From: JBBITW01 sp037440525
GTDB lineage: Bacteria > Desulfobacterota > BSN033 > UBA1163
NCBI GenBank assembly: GCA_037440525.1
Contig: JBBITW010000090.1
Coordinates: 1 to 14,572, forward strand
Length of the DNA: 14,572 bases
Direction of reading: 5' to 3'
The notes below the pieces were generated by a model, which saw nothing but the letters and a program-made list of their open reading frames with translations, ran no database searches and was not told the origin of the DNA. Positions 6,846 through 13,314 of the stretch are shown here, one piece after another. Made by a program: the position numbers and the translations under genes. The number at the start of each line of letters is the position of its first letter. Positions within the stretch are counted from its first letter, which is position 1.

Positions 6846-8747
6846 ATGTTAAGGGTATTAAGAGAACATGCTACATCATGGATGCTTCGGGGCATTCTTA
6901 TATTGGTGGCAATAACCTTCATCTCTTGGGGAGGTTATTCCCTAATCCGCGAAAAGAAGGTCACATATGTAGCTAAGGTAAATGGTTCTATAATCGACCT
7001 GAGGGAATATAATGAAGCACTTCAGGGTGTGATAAAGCGTTACAGAGATACCCTTGGCCCTGCCTTCTCAGATAAGATGATTGAAGAGCTTAAAATAAAG
7101 GAAAAGGTCTTAGAGGAATTCATCTCCCGAATTCTCATCCTCCAAGAGGCAAAGAGATTGGGCATCACGGCTCAGGATGAGGAGCTTAGAAGTCTTATAG
7201 AATCTATACCTTACTTTCAGGTAAACGGGCAATTTAACATGCGCCTTTATGAGAGGTTTCTCCGATCCAATCGGATGAGTCCAGAGGAGTTTGAAAGGAT
7301 GCAGAGAGAGAATCTCATATTCTCAAAGGTCGTAAATCTCATCCGACTAAATGGAGGGAAGGTCTCAGAAGAGGAAGTATGGGAAAACTATCTTTTTGAA
7401 AATGAAAGGCTAAATCTCAAGTTCATCAAGATATCGCCTGACTTTTTCAAGGCCAAATTAACAGCCAACGAAATTGAAATTAAGGACTATTACCAGAAGC
7501 ATCAGGAGGATTTTAAGACCCCCATTTTCCTAAAGGTTCAATACCTTTCATTTCGACCATCCGATTTTGAAGGGAAGATTAAAATTACCCCTGATGAGGT
7601 AAGAAGGCTCTACGATCTACGAAAAGAAGCATTTAAGATTCCAAAACAGGTTAGAGCAAGGGAGATTCTAATAAAGGTTGACCCAGAAGATTCTATGGAA
7701 AGGATCGAAGAAAAGAGGAAAAGGGCTGAGGAGATTTTGGAGAAGGCCCGAAAGACCAAAGACTTTGGTTCATTAGCGAAACAGTATTCTGAGTCCGCTA
7801 CTGCCTCAGAGGGAGGAGATCTTGGCTGGCTAAAGAAAGGAGAAGTTGATGAATTGGTAGAAAATGGACTCTTTTCACCTAAGAAGGGTGAACTGAGCGG
7901 GATTGTAAAGGGAAGGTTAGGGTTTTATATATTCAAAATAGAGGATGTTCGAGAAGAAAGGGAGAGGTCTTTCGATGAGGTTAAAGACCAGATTTATCAA
8001 GCCCTGAAGAAGGAGAAGGCAAAGAACGAGGCCTCTCGAATGGCTGATGATGCCTTTTATTCACTCTTTAGAAGCAGGGATTTAGAAACCTATGCAAGGG
8101 AAAAGGGTATTTCCATCAGGATAACAGGTTTTTTTAAAGAGGGTGATGAGATCCCTGAGATAGGTAAGAACCAGATATTTTACTCCCATGCCTCTTCTCT
8201 AAAGACAGGTGAGATATCTCCGGTAGTTAGCATCCCGCCTAACTTCTACATCTTAAAATTGGTGGACAAAAAGGAATCAAGGATTCCTCTGATGGAGGAA
8301 GTGAAGGAAGAAATTCATCAGAAGATCATTGAGTTGAAGGCAGAGGAGAAGGCACATCAGGTTGCAGATGAAATGCTCAAAAACCTCAGGGCAGGGAAGA
8401 GTATTGAGGATGTTGCAAAAGAAAAGGGCTATAAATTAGAAGAGACAGGCTTCTTTACACGGCAGGGAGGGGTTATTCCTAAAATTGGACCAATCTCAGA
8501 TCTCTCATCTTTGATCTCTTCACTTACTGAAGAAAATCGTATCCCGAAGGAAGTCCTCAAGACAAAAGAGGGCCTTTTTGTGGCGAGACTTCAGGCCCTT
8601 GAGCAAGTGGATCGAGCAAAATTTCAATCCATCAAAAAAACATATGAAAGGAGATTAATCTACCAAAAACAGGAAGATTTCTTTGAGAATTGGCTCAATC
8701 AATTGAGATCCAGGGCGAAAATAGAGATTAACAAAGAGCTTCTCTAA
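6846..8747 (+). CDS. ppiD: PpiD/SurA-type membrane-anchored peptidyl-prolyl isomerase chaperone
   Basis: PpiD-type proteins are anchored in the inner membrane and face the periplasm, where they help newly exported proteins fold. The 633 residues begin MLRVLREHATSWMLRG, then a single transmembrane segment at about 16-34. The chaperone N-domain follows (SurA_N-like, about 40-200, with AKVNGSIIDLREYNEAL and PYFQVNGQFNMRLYERFL as in PpiD). The parvulin domain covers about 268-368: VRAREILIKV at 269-278, FGSLAKQYSES at 307-317, GGDLGWLKKGE at 323-333 and FYIFKIEDV at 360-368. Two degenerate repeats follow (about 411-493 and 519-604). ATG 6846 is chosen over an upstream TTG (6792) because AAAGGAG (6832-6838) lies 7 nt before it and the protein then starts like known PpiD. 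Length is close to E. coli PpiD (623). It is monocistronic and converges on ruvB with 19 nt between stops. Confidence 0.9.
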   Translation: MLRVLREHATSWMLRGILILVAITFISWGGYSLIREKKVTYVAKVNGSIIDLREYNEALQGVIKRYRDTLGPAFSDKMIEELKIKEKVLEEFISRILILQEAKRLGITAQDEELRSLIESIPYFQVNGQFNMRLYERFLRSNRMSPEEFERMQRENLIFSKVVNLIRLNGGKVSEEEVWENYLFENERLNLKFIKISPDFFKAKLTANEIEIKDYYQKHQEDFKTPIFLKVQYLSFRPSDFEGKIKITPDEVRRLYDLRKEAFKIPKQVRAREILIKVDPEDSMERIEEKRKRAEEILEKARKTKDFGSLAKQYSESATASEGGDLGWLKKGEVDELVENGLFSPKKGELSGIVKGRLGFYIFKIEDVREERERSFDEVKDQIYQALKKEKAKNEASRMADDAFYSLFRSRDLETYAREKGISIRITGFFKEGDEIPEIGKNQIFYSHASSLKTGEISPVVSIPPNFYILKLVDKKESRIPLMEEVKEEIHQKIIELKAEEKAHQVADEMLKNLRAGKSIEDVAKEKGYKLEETGFFTRQGGVIPKIGPISDLSSLISSLTEENRIPKEVLKTKEGLFVARLQALEQVDRAKFQSIKKTYERRLIYQKQEDFFENWLNQLRSRAKIEINKELL

Positions 8748-8766
8748 TTCAATTAATAAAAACCCA

Positions 8767-9828
8767 TCAATGTCGCTTGCGGGTGGGAAGGGAAAGCTGC
8801 TTTCCAGTGTCGTGATATGGAATTCCAAAGTGCTCATAAGCTAACTCTGTGGCCTTTCTCCCATTCTGCATCCTTGCTAAAAAACCGATCTTTAGAAGAA
8901 ATGGTTCTATCATATCAACAAGTGTATCTGTCTCTTCCTGAAGTGTTGCAGCAATTGCCTCAAGCCCAACCGGGCCACCCTTGTAATAGCGTATGATCGT
9001 TTCCAAAAATCTTCGATCGAGGCTAGTAAGGCCTATCTCATCAACACCTTCTAAACGAAGTGCCTCATCTGCGATCTCTTTTGTAATCTTACCCTCCCCG
9101 CGTATTTCAGCATAATCTCTTACCCTCCTCAGAAGACGGTTCGAGATCCGTGGCGTTCCTCTCGACCTTCGGGCAATCTCTTCAGTGCCTCCTTCATCTA
9201 TGGGGACTCCCAGAAGGGCAGCAGAGCGTTTGACTACTTTTAATAGCTCTTCAACAGAATAAAAATCAAGGTTTCTCAATATCCCGAATCGTTCTCGAAG
9301 GGGTGCAGAAAGAAGCCCTGCCCTTGTTGTAGCACCAACGAGTGTGAATCGTTCAAGACGATAGCGATGGCTACGGGCATGGGCACCTTTATCAAAGATG
9401 AAATCTATACAGAAATCCTCCATCGCTGGATATAGGAACTCCTCAACCACTTTGGGAAGTCTGTGAATCTCATCAATGAAGAGGACATCCCCCCGTTCAA
9501 GATGTGTCAGAATACTGATTAAGTCCCCTCCCTTTTCAATTGCAGGCCCTGAGGAGGTCACAATCTTTACCCCCATCTCTGTTGCAATAATATGGGCAAG
9601 GGTTGTCTTTCCCAGACCAGGAGGAGAATGGAAGAGGATATGATCAAGTGGTTCCCCACGTTTTTTAGCCGCTTGAATGGCAATCTCCAATGTTTCAACA
9701 ACCTGGCTCTGACCGATATATTCTGAAAGCCTCCTCGGTCTCAGATCAAGATAATCCTCAATCCCCTGCCCTGTCTCTTCAGACTTTTGTTTAGGACTCT
9801 CTCCTTTGGCCACTTCATCAATCCTCAT
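8767..9828 (-). CDS. ruvB: Holliday junction branch migration helicase subunit RuvB
   Basis: RuvB is the AAA+ ATPase that forms hexameric rings on DNA flanking a RuvA-bound Holliday junction and drives branch migration. In the 353 residues, the N-terminal RPRRLSEYIGQ at 30-40 is typical. Walker A is HSPPGLGKTT at 67-76 (Ser replaces the more usual first Gly), Walker B is VLFIDEIHRL at 115-124, sensor 1 is LVGATTRAG at 163-171, the arginine finger lies in PLRERFG at 176-182 and sensor 2 in RGTPRISNRLLRRVRDYA at 223-240. The C-terminal winged-helix DNA-binding domain holds GGPVGLEAIA at 284-293 and AYEHFG at 330-335. The ATG is preceded by AAGGGAG, which overlaps the ruvA stop codon. The gap to ruvA is 12 nt, so the two are co-transcribed. 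All catalytic elements are intact. Confidence 0.98.
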   Translation of the reverse strand: MRIDEVAKGESPKQKSEETGQGIEDYLDLRPRRLSEYIGQSQVVETLEIAIQAAKKRGEPLDHILFHSPPGLGKTTLAHIIATEMGVKIVTSSGPAIEKGGDLISILTHLERGDVLFIDEIHRLPKVVEEFLYPAMEDFCIDFIFDKGAHARSHRYRLERFTLVGATTRAGLLSAPLRERFGILRNLDFYSVEELLKVVKRSAALLGVPIDEGGTEEIARRSRGTPRISNRLLRRVRDYAEIRGEGKITKEIADEALRLEGVDEIGLTSLDRRFLETIIRYYKGGPVGLEAIAATLQEETDTLVDMIEPFLLKIGFLARMQNGRKATELAYEHFGIPYHDTGKQLSLPTRKRH

Positions 9829-9840
9829 CTCTTTACTCCC

Positions 9841-10473
9841 TTATGGAGATGTTCCCTTTTGCCCCCTGTAGACTTCTTCAAAAAGCTCTTCAGGGGTTGT
9901 GATATTTGGATTTCTCAAGAGGGCCTCCTTTACCAGCCTCTGAGCCTCGCTGGCTTTATGACCGAGGTCCTTAACCAAAACCTCTTCTACCTGCCTCTTA
10001 AAATCCACAACCTCCATTTCAATCGGCATTTGGTCCTCTCTCATGAGGGCAAATTTGCCGACCTTACCCTGGAGGGTTGCTATGATCTTATCTGCTGTTC
10101 TTCGCCCAATCCCTTTGAGACTTTCGAGGGTCTTCGTATCTCTCTCTTCAATTGCCTTTGCAATCTTTGGAATAGGAAGAACAAGGGCCTTTACCGCGGT
10201 GGGTGGACCAATATCTTCCACAGTAATAAATTTTTCAAAGAATTCCTTTTCAGGTTCAAAATTGAATCCAATAAGAAGGGGTCTGGGTTGTCGTTCTGTC
10301 TGGTGATAATAGATATAGAGTTTTACAACCTCACCATCCTCACCTGCCTTTTTGAGATTAAAAGTTTTTCGCACAATAGCAGGAAGGAGGATTTCGTATC
10401 CAACCCCGTTTGCTAAAACAACTACCCTATCCTCCTCCTTCTTAAGTAATTTCCCTTCGATATAACGAATCAT
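9841..10473 (-). CDS. ruvA: Holliday junction-binding protein RuvA (divergent)
   Basis: RuvA tetramers bind the four-way junction, load RuvB and present the junction to RuvC. The 210 residues have the N-terminal OB domain (MIRYIEGKLLKKEEDRVVVL, NGVGYEILLP at 22-31), two helix-hairpin-helix motifs (VEDIGPPTAVKAL at 85-97 and LKGIGRRTADKIIATL at 119-134) and a C-terminal RuvB-binding domain from about 155. It is divergent from E. coli RuvA. The acidic pin, REDAQLLYGF in E. coli with Glu55 and Asp56, is replaced by YHQTERQPRPLLIGF (56-70), longer and carrying one Glu plus two Arg. The start is the ATG at 10473, with GGTGG about 9 nt upstream. The stop of ruvC lies 33 nt upstream. Context (ruvC-ruvA-ruvB) makes the assignment secure despite divergence. 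Confidence 0.95.
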   Translation of the reverse strand: MIRYIEGKLLKKEEDRVVVLANGVGYEILLPAIVRKTFNLKKAGEDGEVVKLYIYYHQTERQPRPLLIGFNFEPEKEFFEKFITVEDIGPPTAVKALVLPIPKIAKAIEERDTKTLESLKGIGRRTADKIIATLQGKVGKFALMREDQMPIEMEVVDFKRQVEEVLVKDLGHKASEAQRLVKEALLRNPNITTPEELFEEVYRGQKGTSP

Positions 10474-10506
10474 CCCTTATAACCACCAATGCAATTTCTA
10501 TTTCTG

Positions 10507-10995
10507 TTACCAATTAAATTTCTCATTTCTTGAAAGTCCTGTCAATGCCAGGGCAAGGGCATCACCAGCATGGCTCGAACGAATATTATCCTCTATTTTG
10601 AGAATCTGCCTAATAGCCCTTTTAATCTGTTCTTTATCGGCACGGCCGCTACCTGTAAGCGCACTCTTTACCTCTGTAGGCTTTACCTCAACCACATGGA
10701 TACCATTTTCCTGAGCAGCGAGATATATGATGCCCCTCACCTCACCCAAGCGTATTGCGGCTTTTGGAAACTCTTTTAAAACAAAGACCTCTTCAAGGAC
10801 GAGAAGTTCAGGATTCCATCTGTTGAGAAGCCTTTTAACCTCGTCATATATATTTTTTAAACGAATTTGTATAGGTAATTTTGCCTCTGTCCTGATAGCC
10901 CCCCAATCGCAAGCCCTCCCTCCCCTGAATAATGTCTCAACCACTCCAAATCCTGTCATTGCCAGGCCAGGATCTATTCCTATTGCCCTTGCCAT
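10507..10995 (-). CDS. ruvC: Crossover junction endodeoxyribonuclease RuvC
   Basis: RuvC is the dimeric RNase H-fold nuclease that resolves Holliday junctions by paired nicks. The 162 residues show IGIDPGLAMTGFGVV at 5-19 with the first catalytic Asp at 8, LLVLEEVF at 64-71 with catalytic Glu68, and the C-terminal SSHAGDALALAL at 140-151 with His142 and Asp145. The third metal ligand is Asp138 in E. coli RuvC; here it is His, as in Thermus thermophilus RuvC, so the active site is complete in the D-E-H-D form. KPTEVKSALTGSGRADKEQI at 105-124 is the conserved DNA-contact region. The ATG is preceded by TGGAGA at good spacing. It lies 84 nt downstream of yebC, with a terminator-like hairpin between. 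Length is typical. Confidence 0.97.
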   Translation of the reverse strand: MARAIGIDPGLAMTGFGVVETLFRGGRACDWGAIRTEAKLPIQIRLKNIYDEVKRLLNRWNPELLVLEEVFVLKEFPKAAIRLGEVRGIIYLAAQENGIHVVEVKPTEVKSALTGSGRADKEQIKRAIRQILKIEDNIRSSHAGDALALALTGLSRNEKFNW

Positions 10996-11012
10996 TGGTT
11001 TCTCCAGATATG

Positions 11013-11056
11013 AAAAAAGCCACTCATTCCCTTCTCAATTTAAAATGGTGGCCTTT
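11013..11056 (-). terminator. Terminator-like hairpin between yebC and ruvC
   Basis: On the - strand, GCCAC (11052-11048 side) can pair with GTGGC (11023-11019) across a loop of about 24 nt, directly followed by six T residues (11018-11013). The stem is short and the loop long, so efficiency would be modest. It may act as a partial terminator that lowers ruvCAB expression relative to yebC, since it lies about 18 nt before the ruvC start. Confidence 0.35.
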
Positions 11057-11079
11057 GCTCATTAATAGTGCTAAATGCT

Positions 11080-11829
11080 CTATGCACTGAGACGTTCCAT
11101 CTCTTCATCAGCAATATCAAAATTGGCATAGACCTTCTGAATGTCATCAGAATCCTCAAGCCCTTCCATTAACTTCAGCATCTGCTCTGCCTCTTTTCCT
11201 GTCAAACGCACTGTAGACTGGGGTACCATTGTCACCTCTGCATAATTTGCTTTGAACCCTGCCTCTTCAATGGCCCTCTTCACCTCTTCGAAATTCGAGG
11301 GATCGGTTGAAACTTCAAACTCCTTGCCCACATCTTTTACATCGAGGGCGCCTCCATCCAAGGCAACCTCAATGAGGCGGTCCTCATCAACCCCTGCCTT
11401 ATCAATGAGGATCAAACCCTTCTTTTCAAACATCCACGAGACACAACCACTCTCTCCCAGGCTTCCATTATATTTTGATAGAATATGCCTCATGTCTGCA
11501 ACTGTCCGATTTTTATTATCGGTCAAGACCTCAAACATCATTGCTACACCACCAGGTCCATAGCCTTCATAAATCAGGTCTTCATAGTGAACCCCTTCCA
11601 TCTCTCCAGTGCCTTTTTTAATAGCCCTCTCAATATTCTCTTTGGGCATATTCTCTGCCTTGGCAGCGTTGACAGCCGCTCGAAGTCTCGGGTTTGAATT
11701 TATATCTCCACCCCCTACTCGAGCCGAAACCATAATCTCCCTTATTAACTTTGTAAAGACCTTCCCCCGCTTAGCATCTGCGGCCCCTTTTTTCCGCTTT
11801 ATAGTGCTCCACTTAGAATGTCCTGACAT
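11080..11829 (-). CDS. yebC: YebC/PmpR family protein (TACO1-like)
   Basis: YebC-family proteins are cytoplasmic. Members have been described as transcriptional regulators and, more recently, as factors that relieve ribosome stalling; which applies here cannot be read from sequence. The 249 residues start with the family signature MSGHSKWSTIKRKKGAADAKRGKVFTKL in two overlapping conserved blocks (1-12, 14-28). They continue with NPRLRAAVNAAKAENMPKEN (46-65), IYEGYGPGGVAMM (86-98), the middle block around NGSLGESGCVSWMF (121-134) and the C-terminal VPQSTVRLTGKEAEQMLKLM (202-221). Length is standard. The Shine-Dalgarno (GAGAAAG) is weak. The arrangement yebC-ruvC-ruvA-ruvB is common in bacteria. 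A promoter is predicted just upstream. Identity as a family member is certain. Confidence 0.97.
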   Translation of the reverse strand: MSGHSKWSTIKRKKGAADAKRGKVFTKLIREIMVSARVGGGDINSNPRLRAAVNAAKAENMPKENIERAIKKGTGEMEGVHYEDLIYEGYGPGGVAMMFEVLTDNKNRTVADMRHILSKYNGSLGESGCVSWMFEKKGLILIDKAGVDEDRLIEVALDGGALDVKDVGKEFEVSTDPSNFEEVKRAIEEAGFKANYAEVTMVPQSTVRLTGKEAEQMLKLMEGLEDSDDIQKVYANFDIADEEMERLSA

Positions 11830-11870
11830 AAATCTTTCTCACTTCTATTTAATCAAAACTTACCATTCAA

Positions 11871-11899
11871 AAAATATAATATTTAATTTAGAAAATCAA
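11871..11899 (-). promoter_or_regulatory. Candidate sigma70-type promoter of yebC-ruvCAB
   Basis: On the - strand, TTGATT (11899-11894) is followed after 17 nt by TATTTT (11876-11871). It lies in the 77-bp gap between the DUF362 stop and the yebC start, so yebC-ruvCAB can be transcribed independently of the DUF362 gene. The sequence is AT-rich, so precision is limited. Confidence 0.4.
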
Positions 11900-11906
11900 G
11901 GAAAAT

Positions 11907-13061
11907 TTATATCTTTAATTTAGACAAGGCATCCCAGATTTGAGAGCCCACAGGAGGACATCCCTTAACAAACACCCCATTCTTTTTCAAATTAGAGGTA
12001 CAGTTCCCAACGAGGAGCGTTCCTTTTGGACAAATAGTTAAATTCTTCCCAACCCCAATATTAAGGCTTCCTTTATCCAAAATTTGATCTGAGAGCTTTG
12101 GATAATAATTCTTAAGAAATACCAGAAGGGTTGATAGACAACCACTGCATGCACCGTCTTCATGAATGACGATACCTTGGAAATTGAGAGATAGTTTTGA
12201 AGGAGGTGGATCAAAAGGTTTTTCCAATTTCATATAATCCTCAGGTTCAATTAAAATCTCTCTTAGATCGATCTCCCCCATCCCCTTTTCGGCCGTAAGT
12301 CTCAGATGAGGTATAGATTCAGGATCAAAGCCCATCAATCTTGCTGCTACTACATCTGCTGAGAGGGCATTGTCTCCAACCAAAACAAGCCCCATCCTTT
12401 TTGCCTTTCCATAAGCAGGTCCCATGCCTTCCATGCCGATTGTACCATCTATAATCGCTAAATCAGGGAAGAGAACCATCGCCATTTCTGAGATGGCCAA
12501 ATCCAGTGTATTGTATGAACCTATAATCTTTCTCTCAGAACGAAGCTGGTGGAATCTAACCTTCTCCTTTCGCCATAGCAAACCCTTCATATTTTTAATG
12601 CTTAAAGAGACCTGTGTGTGCATATGGGTCTTCATAACAGGTATTGAAACTATAAAATCAAATCTTTTTAAGATGGAGGAAACCTTTATCTTTTTCAGGA
12701 TCCCTCCATTTGGAATCTCTATCTCCATGGGCTTGGTCTGATCGAGATCGATCAGCTCTATCCCTCTCTTTTTAGAGATTCCTTCAAGCCCTGTCATATG
12801 AAATGCCTCTTTGGATGATACCCCATAGATACAGCTTTCACCTACTGCAATCTCCATGGCTCCTTTATCTCCAAGATGGTCTATTATGGCGGCTACAACA
12901 TCAGGATGAGTCGTCACTCCCTGCCCGGGATATGCCAAACGTCCTCCATTGGGTTTTAAAAGAATCCTTCTTCCCTTCAAATCAGGTAGTGTAAAATTCT
13001 CAAGTGCAATTTTTGTAATCCTGTATGGACTGTTTCCCCTGAAAATTTTAACCTTAGCCAT
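11907..13061 (-). CDS. DUF362 family protein with cysteine-rich C-terminus
   Basis: DUF362 proteins are widespread in anaerobes and often associated with iron-sulfur modules; their biochemical role is not settled. The 384 residues show the DUF362 core: KGRRILLKPNGG at 29-40, THPDVVAAIIDHL at 51-63, FDFIVSIPVMKTHMHTQVSLSIKNMKGLLW in overlapping blocks at 134-163, and LAIIDGTIGMEGMGPAYG at 201-218. The C-terminal part holds five cysteines in metal-ligand-like contexts: CSGC (305, 308), ICPKG (344), GNC (354) and GCPP (368). No signal peptide is visible. The frame is open upstream to 13142, but ATG 13061 is chosen: GGAAAGGGTG sits at proper spacing and the protein then starts MAKVKIFRG like relatives, whereas the extension runs through a terminator hairpin. 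The gene lies upstream of yebC on the same strand with 77 nt between. Confidence 0.85.
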   Translation of the reverse strand: MAKVKIFRGNSPYRITKIALENFTLPDLKGRRILLKPNGGRLAYPGQGVTTHPDVVAAIIDHLGDKGAMEIAVGESCIYGVSSKEAFHMTGLEGISKKRGIELIDLDQTKPMEIEIPNGGILKKIKVSSILKRFDFIVSIPVMKTHMHTQVSLSIKNMKGLLWRKEKVRFHQLRSERKIIGSYNTLDLAISEMAMVLFPDLAIIDGTIGMEGMGPAYGKAKRMGLVLVGDNALSADVVAARLMGFDPESIPHLRLTAEKGMGEIDLREILIEPEDYMKLEKPFDPPPSKLSLNFQGIVIHEDGACSGCLSTLLVFLKNYYPKLSDQILDKGSLNIGVGKNLTICPKGTLLVGNCTSNLKKNGVFVKGCPPVGSQIWDALSKLKI

Positions 13062-13088
13062 GATTTGATCACCCTTTCCACTGTTATT

Positions 13089-13128
13089 AAAAAAAAGAAA
13101 AAGGGTCATGGTTTTAGGCCCATGACCC
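13089..13128 (-). terminator. Intrinsic terminator abutting the DUF362 ribosome-binding site
   Basis: On the - strand, GGGTCATGG (13128-13120) pairs perfectly with CCATGACCC (13111-13103) around an 8-nt loop. It is followed by TTTTTCTTTTTTTT (13102-13089). The stem is 9 bp. The T-run ends about 28 nt before the DUF362 ATG, so the terminator lies in that gene's own leader. The nearest upstream gene on this strand, GNAT, ends about 450 nt away, so the element may be an attenuator rather than a simple gene end. Confidence 0.75.
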
Positions 13129-13140
13129 CTTAAAAGATTC

Positions 13141-13250
13141 ATGGGCAGACCACTCAGGTCTGCCCATTTTGGATACGATTAATATCTCTTCAAGAAAAGG
13201 GCAGACCATATCCCAATGCCATAATAGATGCTCAAATATATTATCTGCCC
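13141..13250. repeat. Four-arm GGGCAGACC/GGTCTGCCC inverted repeat cluster
   Basis: A perfect 11-bp hairpin pairs ATGGGCAGACC (13141-13151) with GGTCTGCCCAT (13157-13167), loop ACTCA. A further GGGCAGACC lies at 13199-13207 and a TCTGCCC at 13244-13250. The outer two pair to form a larger hairpin, flanked on the + strand by TCTTTTTTTC, so it could serve as a + strand terminator. Because the arms share sequence, the 13199 arm can pair with either the 13157 or the 13244 arm. Whether this is regulatory RNA or a REP-like repeat is undecided. Confidence 0.6.
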
Positions 13251-13262
13251 TCTTTTTTTCAT
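13179..13262 (-). other. Small open frame of 27 codons in the DUF362 leader
   Basis: The frame begins ATGAAAAAAAGAGGGCAG and encodes MKKRGQIIYLSIYYGIGIW followed by SALFLKRY. The product has a basic start and a hydrophobic middle, like a leader peptide or small membrane peptide. There is no Shine-Dalgarno upstream (the preceding bases are GACTTTTTAT), and another frame through the same DNA is also open. I list it as a possibility only. Confidence 0.15.
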
Positions 13263-13314
13263 ATAAAAAGTCAACAAATTAAATTGCCCCTTCGGCATCA
13301 ATAAAAATTTTTAT

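Noticed and set aside
9787..10416. Long + strand open frame opposite ruvA (209 codons)
   Set aside because: It is antisense to the ruvA coding region with Cys- and Phe-rich composition typical of an antisense shadow; ruvA is secure from motifs and operon context.
13062..13142. N-terminal extension of the DUF362 protein (27 residues)
   Set aside because: It would run through the terminator hairpin and its T-run. A good ribosome-binding site and a family-like N-terminus mark the ATG at 13061.
13141..13250. CRISPR-like repeats
   Set aside because: The recurring unit is only 7-11 bp, alternates in orientation and has unequal spacing; no cas genes are nearby.
13284..13298. Glycine-riboswitch-like core (GCCGAAGGGGCAA on the - strand)
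   Set aside because: The flanking conserved GGGAGAG and CTCTCAGG elements are absent, and no glycine-metabolism gene follows. A short chance match or repeat fragment is more likely.
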